From positions 23,094,723-23,158,722 of the forward strand of contig NW_023998415.1 of NCBI RefSeq assembly GCF_014805625.2: a stretch of DNA of 64,000 nt, in the 5' to 3' direction. The translations under genes and the position numbers were made by a program. Below the pieces are notes generated by a model. The model did no database searches. It was not told where the DNA came from and was given only the letters and a program-made list of their open reading frames with translations. Positions within the stretch are counted from its first letter, which is position 1, and every line of letters starts with the position of its first letter. Positions 46,851 to 59,368 of this stretch are shown here, piece by piece. The stretch is from Glossina fuscipes (taxonomy: Eukaryota > Arthropoda > Insecta > Diptera > Glossinidae).

Positions 46851-49800
46851 CTCATAGAATATACGTTGGAATGTGTTGTGAACGTCATTAAAACGTCATG
46901 GAAACGATGACAGAAAATGGTTAACCATAGATTGAGTTGAGCGCATATTCTGTTTACGATTAATCCGGTTTGCTCATATAATTGTCTATATTTGTGAACA
47001 TAATAGAGAAGAGGAGTTAAAAAATTGAAAGCTCTGCCAGCTAAGTACAAGTAATGTTTATTAAAAACAAGAAAGTTTTAATTCGAAATTAACGAAGAAA
47101 AGACAACAACATACACTTAAGTTATTGCAACTAAGTTTTTACAGCTTGTCAAAACTGGAGCAAAACTCCTCACTACTTTCGTTTTTCGAACGTCTATCGA
47201 CAGTTGTTATAAGTGCGCACTTGTTGGCAGTTCGAGACTACACTTGAAGTAAGTACTAACTTTCTGACCTTTGTTAACTTTTGTTAGAACTTTGGCTACG
47301 TATTGTCTGTCTAAACAGTTTCTTGCGCCTACAAAAGCAGCACAATTTTTTTTTTTGGTGCAAATACTTTCGAAATTTTTCATTACAACTTTGACCGTAG
47401 AGCGGCTTAAATTTAATAACTTCCGTATTCCCTAAGAGGTTTTGTGCCTCTCGCTTCGTACGAAATTCTTATTGGTATTTGAAAACGTTTTCCCTCTCTT
47501 AGACAATTTTACCGTTTCAAATTGAGCAGATAGACGCACAACTGAATGTCATTTATTTTCCCTTTGGTTTCTTTTGCAAATTTTTGAAAGATTAAACCGT
47601 TTACATTAACTGAAGTGTAAGTAAATCAACCTTTGTTTGTTAAAATTGTTTATGTGAGTGTGCTTTTCGCGTATAGACTGCTTTGATTTATTTAAAGGAT
47701 GTTTTATTTTAACTCATAATAATTTCGTCATATTGCGCGATTCTCAGGTATATATTATATAAACTTATGCTCTTGCTTGTATGTATGTGTGGCGTATGGA
47801 GGTAAGACTTGCATGCAATTTTGTTCGATTCCTTTTCTTCGTGGCGGTTTGATTGAGTGTGAGTGTGAAACACTGAGTTGTTGTTGAAACTGTTCACATC
47901 TCATAATGTTTGATATAACTGAACGAAGGTGCGCTAGTACTAGCGGCATAAGGGTGTTTAGTAATTGAGTTTGATGATACGTTTTATAATAAAAAGAAGA
48001 ACGAGTTTGGTTTGAAGCATTCAGCAACCAAATCTTCATTTCATGGTAAAGACGTAAGCTTAAACAAAATTTCTCTTTATGTTGCTTTCCTACCTCGTCT
48101 GTTTTCTTCTCCTCGTCTTTTTTTTTCATAAGCTAAGTAGAAAAGTTAAAGTAAAGAGTTTTGCATACGGAATATCGGAGATGAATTATTTTGTTGATTA
48201 TTTTTCGCCTCCTTTTTTTTTCATATGAAATCTGGTTGCAATGTACTTTGAACCAAATTGCTTCCTCTTGTTATATCTAAGTTTTCGATTTAAAGAAGAA
48301 AAAGTCCGAAAAGCTCCGACTAATGGCCTAATTATTGTTCATCTGTAGATACGTTATATGTATGTCCTTAGGACCTATAAAGATTTGAAATGGGCAAACA
48401 TATGTATTACAATTTGATACACACACACACACACACACAAACATGCTTGCTTATTTATATATATATACGACGACGTTTATACAAACTTCGCTTAATGGGC
48501 TCATTAGCAATTATATACGCATATATGTGCATTTGTATATGTGGCGACTGCTACGAGACTCGGGGTCTTATGAATAATTGAACGCATCGATGTATGTAGA
48601 TATATATCGAAATTACCGTAGACTATAAACTATAAATGAGATGCTATGCAAAATTATTTATGAACGTTTTCTTTGGAGTATATGTTAAAAACGCAGCTTA
48701 AAATTATCATAATATCATGAATGTGTAACTATTGCTTTTGCTTTCATCGCGATATGTTTCTATCTACACTGATGGAAATTGTCCTATGCTAAGCTATTCG
48801 ATTATTGAACGTTTTAATTAAAATTCGAGTTGGATTGTTTCAACAGCATTTTAAAAGACAGGATGGCTGCAAAAAAACTGCATATGAAGACGAATTTAGA
48901 ATTTTTTCGATGAGGGTAATGTGCAAAAATATGTCAAATAATTACATGTTAAATAGACATACAAGTTAGGGTGAGGACATTATCGTGAATACGTGTTTTG
49001 GAACGAAATCAAGAAAAACATTAATACTCTCAAAGTGCTTTACCCATGGGAATCAACAAACTTCTGGTATCGGTTCCATACTCATTATGCCGCTTTCTCA
49101 TATTTTTAATTCGTTATTACATCACACCGTACAAATATTATGCACAAACATTAGTTTATAAGTGATTGTCGAGAAGAATGCTTCGATCAACAAGTGTTTA
49201 AAGTGTTACAAGTGTACCAGTGCCGTCATTAGTTGGGAATTCAATCTCAGTTTGATAAAATTTCGTTAAGAAAGACATCGTTTGTTTTGTTAGGAAGCAA
49301 GATGTATTTGTTATTGGTGGAGAGAAGCTACTTACATATGTACGACAATAGATTCATATACAATTCTGAAAAAAGATTACCAAAGAAATTTTTAATATAG
49401 GAAGTTTTAAAACACTAGACGATCGTGATTGTAGGTATTTAGCTGTTATTTCTCTCAACTGTTGTGCACAACATGAGTTAGGTACGAAAAGGACAATTGA
49501 TGATTTGAAGCTTTCCACGTAAGAACCTGCACTTGAGTGCCGTGAAAAATATGAAAACACTGTTCGAACAAATATTAAGACATCTATTGAAGTGCGAATT
49601 GAAAGAAGCTATGCCTGCTGACAACAATGGGGAGGATAGGATAGGGTTAGAACTGTTGATATTATCGCGTATAGCATAAAAGCCATGGTATCAAATGAAT
49701 AACTTACAGTTCTGTTCAACACCTCTCTTACTCTATATCTTAGAGAAAGAGCGAAATCATATTCATACAACTAATACGAAACGTAGTTTACAATAACAAT

Positions 49801-50387
49801 TTGTCGAACGTTTGAATGAGACAAATGCCAAAAATCTAGTGTAAATTTTCCATGTCTTTTGTAGGAAATCGTAGCAATTTATCTTTAGAAATGATTGAGG
49901 CACCAATCACTTGAAGCACTTATCAACTTTCTCTATTTGCAAGATAACTGTTAATAAAGTGATAGATTAAGTTTTCCTTAACAAGAGCAATAATAATAAT
50001 AATAATCTCGTAGCTTTTAGTTTCATCTAAGTAAATTTGAAATTGTCTCAGATTACATTGAAGTTTATTTTCATATTTATGTGCTACAAATGTTTTCAAA
50101 ATTAAATGCCGACCGTATATAACGTTTTCAAATTAATTTAAAGCATTTGATAGCCGCACATTCCATTTATGCTAAGAAAATTAAGAGGATCTTCATGTTG
50201 CAAAACTTGAATTTTTCTTAGCAACGCAAAATATGCTTTAAATTTGATCAAGTTTCTTTTATGTTTTTATTATTGTTATACTCAATAAATATTTTAATTA
50301 CAAATTTTATGTTATCTCCGTTAGAAATAAAAAAAAAATGAAAACAATAAATAAATAATTTTTTTAAGGTTTTCATTTATTTATTTT

Positions 50388-50418
<31 letters not shown>

Positions 50419-51499
50419 TTTTTTTGTTTTATAATTCCATTTAAAATGTCTTTGTTCAATGAATGAACAAGCAACCTACTGCTGTTGCCTGAAGGCATAC
50501 ATACAATCTTTGTTGTTGTTGGCTTTTTTACGAAATGCTTTATAATCTCACATATGCACGCTTAAAAGTTATTATGTACATCCATGCATACATGCAAAGA
50601 TAACTATGCTGACAATCAGAAGCTACGGTTCACTTTACTCCTATGATAAATTACTGTAACTTGAGGCTGTTACGCTGTAGTCATGTACATGCGAGTAAAC
50701 GTTTGCATAATCTGTTCATTATATGAGAGATGATGTTTTCGGAATACGTTTTTTTTTTTTTTCCCTTAAATTATTTATTTATTTATTTATTTTCGTTTAT
50801 ACACCTAGTTCTTCCGGCTTATTTTGTCTTTTCTACTTTTTAACTTTTTTGTGTGAGTTTCATGTTAAGCTTTCTTGGCTCATATGAAAAACTCTAATAT
50901 GGTTTCTTGTTTAAACAATTGAAAGTTAAACAAGCTTATCCTCAAGTTATTCTTTTTGCTGTTCCTTCTGCCTACATGTACTTCCTCCCTCTTCATATTT
51001 CTATTTGATATTTTTAGGCTTTTTCGTTTAATATTCTACGATAACGAATCTCAGTGACTTAGTTTTTCAATACGGTTTTTTTCTCTTCTTTTCTTTCGCC
51101 AGATGTTTAGATGTTTGTTTTAATTCAATTGTTGCTTGTAGCTTAGTCTAAAGAGAAACTATAAAATTTATACATATATATATATATATAAATATATAAA
51201 TATACAGCATTCCTATATATATATATATATATGTATATATATAAATTGAAACGGGCAAATGCGTTTGCTTAAAATTTGTTCACTATTGCAGTATATATAC
51301 GTAACTGAGTTTAAATTTTGCACTCGGATATAGTACGGGAATTATTTGTATAATATATACGTTGGTTCCTATGGCATCACATCACCATCGGCACATGTAC
51401 AAATGACTCGAGCATATTTGTCTTCTCTAAAGTGCTCAACTGGGCTATAATATGCTTTGCTATGCATTGTGTATGAGCTCTGCTAAAGCATGACCACTT

Positions 51500-51533
<34 letters not shown>

Positions 51534-52650
51534 GATATTTAACTGTAAGAATTCCGTTAAAATATTTTTTAGTTCTCTCCCCTTCATATACAGGCCTTGA
51601 GTGTCGACAGAGGTTCAAGTATTGTTACGTTATCAATGTACTAGCATTTCTGGCTCCTGCTTCCTGTTCTGTAGTTGCACTCTTACAGTTCTTGTTTTTG
51701 ATTATGATTTTTCAATTCTATGCTTTCGGTGCTTTTTACAGTACTTTTTTTTTTTTCTTTTTCTTTTGTTTTTGTTTTTATTTTTGTTTCTACACCTGAA
51801 TATTATGAATGAATTTTTTTCGTTGATTATATAAAAATTTTTATATGTCTGTGGAACAATGTTGGAAAAATTTAGCCAATTAGTCGAAATTTTATTGTAA
51901 ACTTTCCCCTCTTTCGTAATCTTTGCGAAGAGCATGCGAAAAGTTTTCAAAATATTCACATGTAGGTAACGACTAAAAAACACACGTTCTAAATTTTCAC
52001 CAATTGAATATTAATCGCCAAATCTATGTGATATGAAATGTCAAGACTTACCCCGTAAAGTAAGTATTTCATGCACTGGCACAAAACAACTCAATAATTT
52101 GTTGTCTTTCTTTGATTTTTTATGTATTGATTTTTTCTCTCTTGCCAAAGCAATACATTTAAGTATATTTACCTGTAAAATAAAAAAAGAAAATTTCATT
52201 TATTATGCATTCATCAAGTGCTCTTTGCTGAAATATTTCTCGTAATACGAATTAAAGAAAAACAATTTGTTATTAACGCAGTCGTGGCCGGCAAATTTCA
52301 ACTCATGTCTAATGCTAAATAATAACGGTAAAAATAAGAAAATCCTGAATCGAGTTGCGCCGCAAACTTGTGGCCTCAAATCAAGAATAAAATTTATCAA
52401 ATTTGCTTTGAAATATCAATTTTGTAATTATGTTCAATGAATGAGTATGTGGTTTGAGATCAAGTATTTGGTAAATTAAATTTAGATGAAGTGGAAGTGT
52501 TTTGTAAACTTGAAGTTATCACTAAAACGAAAAGGACCAATGATGAAAGCAAAAGAGAGGTAGGTGTAGGATGTTATGCAATTGATTTGATAATTTTCTT
52601 CAATCATTTTCTCTTCAAATATTACTTCACACAGGCCACTCTATCATAAT
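46851..52650. other. Non-coding, simple repeats, unassigned open frames
   Basis: No recognised gene. A 124-codon minus frame at 48129-47755 has ordinary composition but no homology I recognise and no supporting splice or start context. Simple repeats: (CA)n at 48420-48440, (TTTA)n at 50384-50420 and 50770-50790, (TA)n-rich tracts at 51173-51240 and 51502-51530. Confidence 0.45.
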
Positions 52651-52833
52651 TTATTATTATTATTATTATTATTATTAATATTAATTTGGTCGGAGAATAA
52701 ATTCTAAAATTAAAGTCTTGAAGTATTAGTTTATCTACGGCTAACGGTTTTATTGAAAACTCTAACGCACTTGAGATTTGAAACCGCAACCATTCGATTG
52801 TTAGTCGAGATTCTTTGCCTTCGACTACTCAGG
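52651..52833 (-). repeat. Possible tRNA-derived SINE with (AAT)n tail
   Basis: On the minus strand a box A-like TAGTCGAAGGC (52817-52827) is followed about 35 bases later by a box B-like GGTTTCAAATCTC (52773-52785). An AT-rich body follows, and the element ends in an (AAT)n tail (plus-strand (TTA)n at 52651-52679). The arrangement, a tRNA-like head followed by a body and a short tandem tail, is that of a SINE. The body does not match the element at 1351-1613, so it would be a different family. Confidence 0.45.
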
Positions 52834-54537
52834 TGGATAAACTTTATCACAATAAATAATTGTATGTTGAGGAAAGTAAAAGTTTGCTACTTTTGTAAAA
52901 TAGATGCAAGCAAAAGTAGAAGAAATTTGATAAAAATATTTAGAAACGAGTTAAAGAGCAAAGATATTTCATTATTTCAGATTAAATGACTCATTTTATC
53001 GTTCAACCGATTTAATGGCATCGCATGAACATGCAAAGATCTAGTGCCGGGTAATTTAAAACTATATAAATCACTGGCTGTTTATTGAAGAACAATATTT
53101 GCAGCTCCAGCTTTGAGCCCATCAGTGCACAAGATGCACTCAAACGCTGACAAAAGCTGACTTTTCAAATTTCGTGGGCTAAGTACATTTGATTTTCGAT
53201 TTTCGGATTTTTTTTTTTTTCCATTTTTATTATGATGATGCATATGTCCGTAGCTATCAATGAATAAATGCAAATATTTCGAGAAAAGTAAAGAGTCACT
53301 GTACGCACTTTCTATGTACTTGGAGTTAAGAAAGTTTTATTCCCTATTAGAAAATAGTCAGATATTTTGCATCTCGAATGATCCTAAAAACACTGTTAGA
53401 TTAGCATTTAATCGTTAAGTAGGGCCTGTTCTTATATGTCTGTCTATAGAATTATAAAAAAAAAATTCTTTATTTTCTCAAATTATGAAAATGAAAAGTT
53501 ATGTTAAGATATTTCGATAAGGGGGGGGGGGAAAAAAAAAAAAAATCACTTGACCCTTTTTGAAAAATGTGAACTTCAGTTGCGTTGCAAAAATTGCCTG
53601 AACGGAGTACACGACGAGCATACTCGTCGTAATATAAAACATTACCATTTCTTCGTGACAAGTTGACACGTCAATGACAACTCTAACCGGTTAATAGAAG
53701 GCAAATAAATGAGGCGAAGATATAGGAAAAAAGGTAATAAAAAGCATAAGAGAAAAAAGCCTAAGCTATAATTAAAAATTTAACATCTTAACATCTTAAT
53801 AAATTAAATCAAACTTTTAAGATAAGTGAAATGCGATACGCTATGCCTACATCTTTACTTAAAAGCATTACTCAAGCTGTCAGTGCAATGCTTAGGAAGA
53901 GATAGTTTAAAATGTATGCAGTGTGAAGTTTTAATCGTTGGGATTCTTTTAGGAATGCTGTGATTAATTTTTATATTCGTATTTTAAACAGCTTGTAGGC
54001 GTTTGGATATGATTATGGCTTCTACGCTCGTTTCTTCACACGAAAGACTAATAAGTTGAAATGAATCGTTAGCGCGTTCAATATTTAATAGTTTTTTTTT
54101 TTTTATACTTTTTTTAATTTTTTATTTATTTATTTTTTTTTTTAAACGCATGCTTGTTACGAAGAAAACTTCGGGGGTATTTTATAGAATCAAAAACAGG
54201 TACTTATTCTGTTCTGCGTGTGTTTGCACTGATCGAGATAATCAGCGAATTCTTTTAGGGGATTTATTCAAGGGGAATAACACTAACAATGTTATGAATA
54301 TTAGCTTGAGATTTACTTCTATTTATTTTACTTTTCCACTTCAAGCAATTATTGAAAGCTGAAAAAGGTGAAGAAATATTTAGTTTTTTATTTTACATTA
54401 TAACATAAACCAAAAAAAAAAAAAAAAAAATTCGAAGATAACTAAAAACATGTAAGAAAATTATATTCGGTTGCGATCTAATCTTTTCTAGCCATCAGCA
54501 TTGGAGAAATTTTAAATTCGCATAATCCATAATATTT
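52834..54537. other. Non-coding, homopolymers
   Basis: No gene. A G-run of 11 followed by an A-run (53521-53545) is the most unusual composition. T-runs lie at 53210-53220, 54092-54104 and 54131-54143, and an A-run at 54412-54430. Confidence 0.5.
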
Positions 54538-54895
54538 AATGGGCGTGGTTGCTTTTTGTTATTACTATAGAATAATTTTGTGCAAATTTACATCTGTATC
54601 TGGTGTAGTCGATGAGCGACGAACAAAAGGAACACAAGGAACACAAAGGTGTTCTCAATGTTGATTGTACAAACGCGTGGGCGTTGTAGGCGTCGTGTTC
54701 TTTGACCTGGTTGCGTCATTTTCAAACTTATTTTCCAAACTTCTAGGCGATATATTCTCTTTTGTGAACGGTAGAATTGGTACTACACAGTTTGGCCGAC
54801 GGTCAGACGGACATGCTTAGGTGCATTCCGAATTAGAAATTGGGCAAGAATTTATATACTTTACGGGGCTCTTAAGGCTTGTTTCTACGCGTTAT
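54538..54895 (-). repeat. DINE-like repeat, unit 1 of a tandem pair
   Basis: GGGCGTGGTTGC, GTAGTCGATGAGCGACGAAC, ACGCGTGGGCGTTGTAGGCG, GGTCAGACGGACATGCTTAG, GTGCATTCCGAATTAGAAAT and TATATACTTTACGGGGCTC make up the reverse complement of the DINE-like head (CCCxxTAAAGTATATA, AATTCGGAATGCACCTAAGC, ATGTCCGTCTGACC). It is followed 40 bp on by a second, shorter unit. Confidence 0.6.
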
Positions 54896-54934
54896 AAATA
54901 CATTGCAAGGAAAAATTACATTTTTATGCACTGT

Positions 54935-55250
54935 AACGTTGGGTGGGCGTAGTCAATTTTTCCCACTTTTGTATAGATACTACAGCATCGCCCATCGAAT
55001 ACAAGTTTCAATTTTTGTGCATTTATCTGCTATAGTTTATGAGCGATGAGAAAAAAAACAATTTTTTTTCCTATTTAACTAACAAAGTTGATCTTAGTTG
55101 ATGTGATAATGTAGGCGTGCCCTTTAATCAATATTTACAGCAAACTTTTTATAAACGGACTGACGGACATGCTTAAGTCGACGAAGAATTTAATGCTGAT
55201 CAAGAATATATATACTTTGTGGGTTTTCTAAAGTTACCTTCCTGGCATTG
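54935..55250 (-). repeat. DINE-like repeat, unit 2 of a tandem pair
   Basis: It begins GGGTGGGCGTAGTCAATTTT and runs through TATAGTTTATGAGCGATGAG, GTAGGCGTGCCC and GGACTGACGGACATGCTTAA to GCTGATCAAGAATATATATA, CTTTGTGGG. This repeats the layout of unit 1 in the same orientation with considerable divergence. Confidence 0.6.
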
Positions 55251-56687
55251 CAAAGGATCTGGTTAGTGGGCCAAATGTGGGAACATTTTTTAGACAATAA
55301 CACCAGCTCTTCACCTACACTCTGTTTACAAGTCAACTGTAATGTGAAATAAGCTATGGTCCCTTTATTGAATATTCTATTAGTCCGGAGAATCCATTGC
55401 CGGTTGATATCTGTAACGGGTGATATATCTCCCGCGATGCAGAATACTAAGCTCTTTTCTTAACTTTTCATAGCTGAGTGTTTCGTTAATTGTTTTAAGC
55501 ACTTTTTTTTCATAATTTTTAGTTTAACGTGTTGCGATATATATATATATGTATTCAGTAGGATCACAATTGGACGTTTACGTTAGCTAGTCCGGACATT
55601 TTAATCGGTTATTGCGAGAACCAATCGTTTGTAATTTTTTGCATAAAATCCTTATTGGACTTATTGGACATAGAATAGAAATGTGTGATGGATCGTATGC
55701 CGAGTCGGGGGAAAGAGTCTCTTTTGATATCTTTATAATTAATTTCACTTTAGGTATAAATCGGAAAGAAAAACAAACAGATAACGGTAAATTTTAAAAA
55801 GGAATATTTTCTGTGCTAAGGAGTGCTTAAGGCGATTTCTCAATTAAGAATAAAATCCTTTGATCATTACACTTAAAAAAGGTTTTATTAAAAGTTTTCT
55901 TTTGAATTTTTATTATTTATAGGTTCCTGGCTGTGCTTATCGACGGCATAAGATGAAGAGTTTCATTGTTTACGGACATGTGATGCATTTAAAGATATTC
56001 AGCAACATTTAATGATTTTATCAAGAATTCACATACATATTCATATATTGAACGATTTGGTCAGTGTAAATAATAAAAAACGTGATGAACTTGATTTATT
56101 TACTTTTATGCACGAAGCCAATGTATAAAATGAAATACTAATCTAAGCAATTGTTCGTTTTCGTCGTTCACCTATTTGCTCGGCAAATGCTTTTTATTTT
56201 AATTTTTTTTTCAAATTTAAAACTTATTATCAGATTTCTATTAATTGCTTATGTATGGCATATATGTCTAGTGTTTATTATGCAAAATATAAATTTTTTT
56301 TTCTTTTTTGTAATCGTTCCACGGTCGGCGTCGGCGTCGGCGTTGGTGTCGGCGTAAGCGAAATATCATCAGTGCCTTTAAAATATATATGTGCATTTGT
56401 ATGTATGTATGGAAATGTAAAAAAAACAAAGATGTTTACATGCTAACGCAGAGATAATAAATTAAATATAAATGCTAATAATATTATTGTGTGAATGTGT
56501 GTTCGTTCGATAATCAATAAATATTTATTTTTAATTAAATGTAATATCATAGGTACACTCAAGCACACTTATAAATGTATGCCGAATATAGATAATGCCT
56601 ATATATATATATATATATATATATAAAGGCAGCCACACATGTGGCGGCGCGTGAGATTTGGTGGGGTTTTTTACATAAAAAAAAACC

Positions 56688-56722
<35 letters not shown>

Positions 56723-58934
56723 ATAACATTTATAATAATAATAACATAACAAAAATATTTGAAGGAGAGGGTGTGGTGACAATAATTGGTTGCTTTGTTC
56801 CGCCAATATAGCGTGACAATGGAATTGTATTGAAATACCAAATCACAAAATCTATTTACATATACTATAATGTATGTGTGTATGTGAACGGATTTCTGTA
56901 GGGTTATGCAAGGCACGTATAAATATGCTATGCATTGTTTGTATCTATGTCTATACATATTATTGAAGCATACGTAGATGGGTGCGTGTGTATGTTTCTA
57001 TTGTAAATTCAATTTTGATATTCTCACCATTGCTATGAAGCGGTGCGATGCGATGCGATGCGATGCGATGCGATGCTATGTGATGTGGTTTGTTCTGCAA
57101 CTGTGCAATTGTTTGCTAAAAAAACTAAAGTAGACATTTCGTCGTCTCTTTATAGCCAGACCAGACCAGACAATACCAGACCACATCAGAGAGACCTATA
57201 CAAACTATACTTTTCGCCTCCTCCCGCCTCTGTCATAAGTCCACGAACATAATAAATGAATAAATATTTAATAGGCGTTTGGGTGTGTACTAATATATGT
57301 GTGTGTGTGTGTGTATGTATGCGTGTATGTGTATACGTGCGTATGTATATGTGCAAATATATACATACATACATACATACATACATACATACATACATAG
57401 ATGCATGCCTGTATTGATCGAATAATAATGGTTTGAAAATTACTTCTACCCGCTCGACAGCATCAAAGAAAACAAAGCAGCACCAACAAGAGCAAACGAC
57501 GATAACTATCAACAGAATAAGAAAAAGGAAAAAACAAAAACAAAAAGAACAAAAAATTAAGAGAAATAACTTCTGGCAAGGCTAGCAAGTTTTTTTAGCA
57601 TTATTTATTCTTTTTTTTTTTTTTTATTCTTTCTTTTTGTTGCTGTTTTTCAAAATGCTGTTCTGAGATCGATTCATCCGTTCTTGCACACAGCCATACA
57701 CAGAGAAGAAAAAGAAAAACAAACATACGTTCTTTTCTATTAAAAGTAACGCGCCACACCAAAGACATCAGCACAAATAGCAACAACATACAGGAAAAAT
57801 TTTTTTTTTTTTTTAGTGATCAGATGATTGCATTTTGTTGTTGGATATAAAGGACAAAATCCAACAGGGACATATTACATATTCGAGAAAAGTTTACAAC
57901 CTGAAAGAACACTCCTTCAAAACTATTTTTGGTAGCGATGATAAAGATTACATTTTTGTGATATTATCCTCCACTTCTCAATATATTGCAGCACTCTGAC
58001 GGGTATTTTTAAGCTCGAATTGTGCTGGTATGCAATCGTACTGCATGCAATTGTCGAATTTTAGTTCTACTATGTTGGGATTCTACGTGTGTAGGAATAC
58101 GTATGAGTGTTTATTTGGTTGAATGGCATCGCTTACAAGACATGTGAGCTTCACACTTAAAGAAGAATTGACGAAAGACTTTGTCTTGATTTCATTTCGT
58201 CTCTTTTTTTGTTTTATCTTCATCAAGTGTTGTCGAGGGCAGTTATGTTATCAACAGTATAACCGAGACTCGCATACAAAAGTTAACTACAATGCCTACA
58301 ATAGCAAGAGCAAAAAAAAAAAAAACAAAAAAAAAAAAAAGTAACACAATTTTGTTCTTCTTGTTCTTTGTCTTCGGCGAATTGATATCTAAACGGAAAA
58401 AATGTTTGTCACGATGTGTGATAAGATTTGATAAGGGAAATTTCAAATTTTCATTTACATCCTAAAACTTAATCCGACTATACATTTATTACCATTCATA
58501 TATTAATCAGTTTTTTATCATTTGTTGTTAGATTGTTGCTTTTTTTGTTGTTTAATTTATTGCTTTGACCATTTTTAAAACTTTTCAAAAAGATGATTGG
58601 TTGTAAGCAAGGCAAAGACTTAAAGTTACAGGGAACAGTCTTAGAGATATATGTGCATATGTATTTTGGGATCAGGGAATAACCTGGCAGTGTATAAGAA
58701 CTAACCGAAGAGCACAAGAGTGCGTAAGTACGGTTTAGGGTCACTTATTGAAGCAATTGTGTGGTGCAGCCATCGCATATCGCACTTAACAATTTGATAT
58801 ATGAAAGTCTGCAGAGTTGAGTTTTTCGGTTAACAAACGATAAAGATTTTATGTAAAAGAAAAAGCCAAATAAAAGCATATAAACAGATGTTGCATAATA
58901 TGCTACAGTTACAGAAGAACATTAAGCCATGGAC
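55251..58934. other. Non-coding, several short tandem arrays
   Basis: No gene recognised. It holds a TCGGCG hexamer array (56322-56356), (TA)n at 56601-56625, an A-run of about 30 (56691-56720), a TGCGA pentamer array (57042-57077), a CCAGA-rich array (57159-57184), (GT)n at 57299-57314 and (CATA)n at 57361-57400. The local cluster of microsatellites between 56300 and 57400 is dense even for this window. Confidence 0.5.
57042..57077. repeat. (TGCGA)n pentamer array
   Basis: About seven units of GCGAT, the last decaying into GCTAT and GTGAT. Confidence 0.9.
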
Positions 58935-59368
58935 TCATACATCAAGATGCAGAGAACCGGTCAAATTTTCATATATTGGTTGATTCGGAAAGACATTTCT
59001 TGTTTTTGGCCCAAAACAAAGGTCGACTTGTTGATCGTGCATAAATATTCTATGAAGAAGAGTAGAACTCAACAAATTTAAACTCTCAATGATCCCGCGA
59101 GGTGTCGTTTGGCGGTTTGTTCCAAATAACGCCTTAATTTTCTCTCGATCAGATGCCAATGAAACGAAATTTTGCAAAACAGTTTTGATACTGGCCTTCG
59201 GTCTACTGATCGCCTTCGCATCGCATCCAATTGTTTTTTTCTTGCCTGAGCATCCTTTTTGACTTTTCGCAGTACAGCCAGTCGAAAACAATATTTTCCA
59301 TTTTTCTTCCTACACACACACACACACACACTCATTACCGTATCAGCTATCAAAGTGTTTGGAGACAA
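58935..59368 (-). other. Two overlapping minus-strand open frames, unassigned
   Basis: Frames of 118 (59291-58935) and 96 codons (59368-59078) overlap in different phases. The second has a basic stretch (RKVKKDAQARKKQLDAMRRR) and the first contains LLHRIF, faintly like the mariner motif FLHRI. A frameshifted transposase N-terminus would explain both frames, but nothing is conserved enough to name it. I do not call a gene here. Confidence 0.25.

Noticed and set aside
47755..48129. 124-codon minus-strand open frame
   Set aside because: Ordinary composition but no recognised homology, no conserved start context and no neighbouring exon.
52060..52185. Minus-strand open stretch between an acceptor-like TTTTACAG and a donor-like G|GTAAGT, with the phase needed for the missing first dally exon
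   Set aside because: The translation (containing LLSCFVPVHEIL) has no similarity to the Dally N-terminus, no signal peptide and no Cys-x-x-V-K motif. The splice-like words can arise by chance in AT-rich DNA.
52773..52827. Functional tRNA gene
   Set aside because: Box-like motifs are present, but no acceptor-stem pairing or anticodon arm could be formed and the tail is a trinucleotide repeat, so a SINE fits better.
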